A stretch of DNA of 64,000 nucleotides from Fasciolopsis buskii (Eukaryota > Platyhelminthes > Trematoda > Plagiorchiida > Fasciolidae), in assembly GCA_008360955.1 (NCBI GenBank), contig LUCM01005117.1, positions 103,327 to 167,326 on the forward strand, given 5' to 3'. The notes below the pieces were generated by a model. It worked only from the letters and a program-made list of their open reading frames with translations. It made no database searches and was not told the DNA's origin. Position numbers and translations under genes: made by a program. Positions 63,213-64,000 of the stretch are shown here, piece by piece; positions within the stretch are counted from its first letter, which is position 1; every line of letters begins with the position of its first letter.

Positions 63213-63485
63213 AACTACAAGAACCAGTGGTGTAACTACTACCAATACTACTACTATAGATCCTACTCGTACTAGTACTACTTCTACTACTGCTATTGGA
63301 ACTGCAGGTACTAATGCCACGACGACAAAACAGCGGCAACAACGACAATAATAATGAATAATACTACGAGTATGGCAACTACTAGTGTTACTGCTACTAG
63401 TACCATTAGCACTATAACTAACATTACTGCCAAAACTTTTACAGTCACTATCATGACTGTCACTAGTAGTATTACTACTATTGTT
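63213..63485. repeat. degenerate ACT/AGT trinucleotide repeat
   Basis: Triplets act, tac and cta dominate (ctactaccaatactactact), with point changes and short other-triplet segments such as acgacgacaa and caataataatga. It creates false open frames rich in Thr on the plus strand and in Ser or Val on the minus strand. Same motif class as the tract at 7.3 kb. Confidence 0.8.
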
Positions 63486-64000
63486 TCTAGGAAACCCTGA
63501 AATTCTGAGGCCCTCACTTAAGACAGACATTTGGGTAAATGGTTTATTTGGACTATTTTTCCCAGAGAGTTGCAGATTCCACTACAGGAAAGATTCTTTG
63601 ATATCACCAGGATGCTTTTGAGTCACCGACTTAACTCGATTTTGCAACTTACCGCGTTGATCACTTGAGCCAGCAAGTAAAGTAGCCTGGTAAAGCATTT
63701 CAAGCCTTTTTGAAGCAATTCGTAAGTAACTGTCACGTGCCGTACCAGTCTGCGGAAAGGAAACTGCGATTTATCAATAAATACCGACCCATCGAACATA
63801 CATTCTTTGCTACTACACAGGTACAGGCGCTCGTCTTTTTGCCGGTACACTCGCTCAGACCGAGACAGTACGTTACACTCCCCGTGGTAGTTTCAGCCCC
63901 TCGCACATTAGTTTTCTAAATCCGCTTGCGTTCGATAACAACTTTTATACTCGAAAAATTCCATGACCTGACTTCCGCTTTGTGATTGGCACTCGAGTAT
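63486..64000. other. non-coding or unassigned DNA
   Basis: Overlapping 69-75 codon frames on both strands without splice context. Nothing supported. Confidence 0.45.

Noticed and set aside
1..64000. CRISPR arrays, operons, ribosome binding sites, insertion sequences or phage genes
   Set aside because: None seen; all features point to a eukaryotic nuclear genome.

Overview
This looks like a 64 kb piece of an intron-rich animal genome. It is AT-rich (roughly 60% A+T by eye), has no open reading frame longer than about 160 codons, no bacterial operon structure and no rRNA genes. Coding signal appears only as small exon-sized islands with eukaryotic splice sites, separated by kilobases of non-coding DNA. 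The repeats are tRNA-derived SINEs, a decayed LINE reverse transcriptase, Penelope-like terminal fragments and degenerate microsatellites. A parasitic flatworm (trematode-like) genome would fit, but no gene names the organism, so this is inference.

Layout. 0-24 kb: mostly non-coding, with one SINE, a degenerate GTA repeat (7.3 kb), a CA repeat (8.9 kb), weak candidate exons at 8.6 kb (+), 13.9 kb (-) and 15.5 kb (-), and a simple-sequence tract at 21.8-22.1 kb. 24-30.6 kb: two SINEs, a phase-compatible pair of plus-strand exons (27.0 and 28.3 kb), and a 534-bp inverted repeat with one visible mismatch (27,771-28,304 and 29,816-30,349). Its left arm lies in the intron between those exons. 31.6 and 47.2-47.9 kb: three copies of a Penelope-like terminal sequence, two of them head to head. 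48.6 down to 41.4 kb: a minus-strand gene for a signal-peptide protein with an immunoglobulin-like domain split by a phase-1 intron, the best-supported gene here. 52-53.4 kb: a plus-strand exon pair ending in a Cys-rich, hydrophobic C-terminus. 54.5 kb: the clearest SINE. 56.5 and 59.3 kb: plus-strand exons; the second carries a fibronectin-III F-strand motif that recalls the insulin/IGF receptor family. 57.0-57.6 kb: a LINE reverse transcriptase fossil. 61.3 down to 60.7 kb: first two coding exons of a minus-strand gene, the second inside a block of about 300 bp repeated at 57.7-58.0 kb. 63.2-63.5 kb: a degenerate ACT repeat.

Most genes are incomplete because the remaining exons are too short or too divergent to find by eye. 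Exon calls rest on splice signals, reading phase and protein-like composition. At this length and base composition, many isolated open frames are expected by chance, so single-exon calls carry low confidence.
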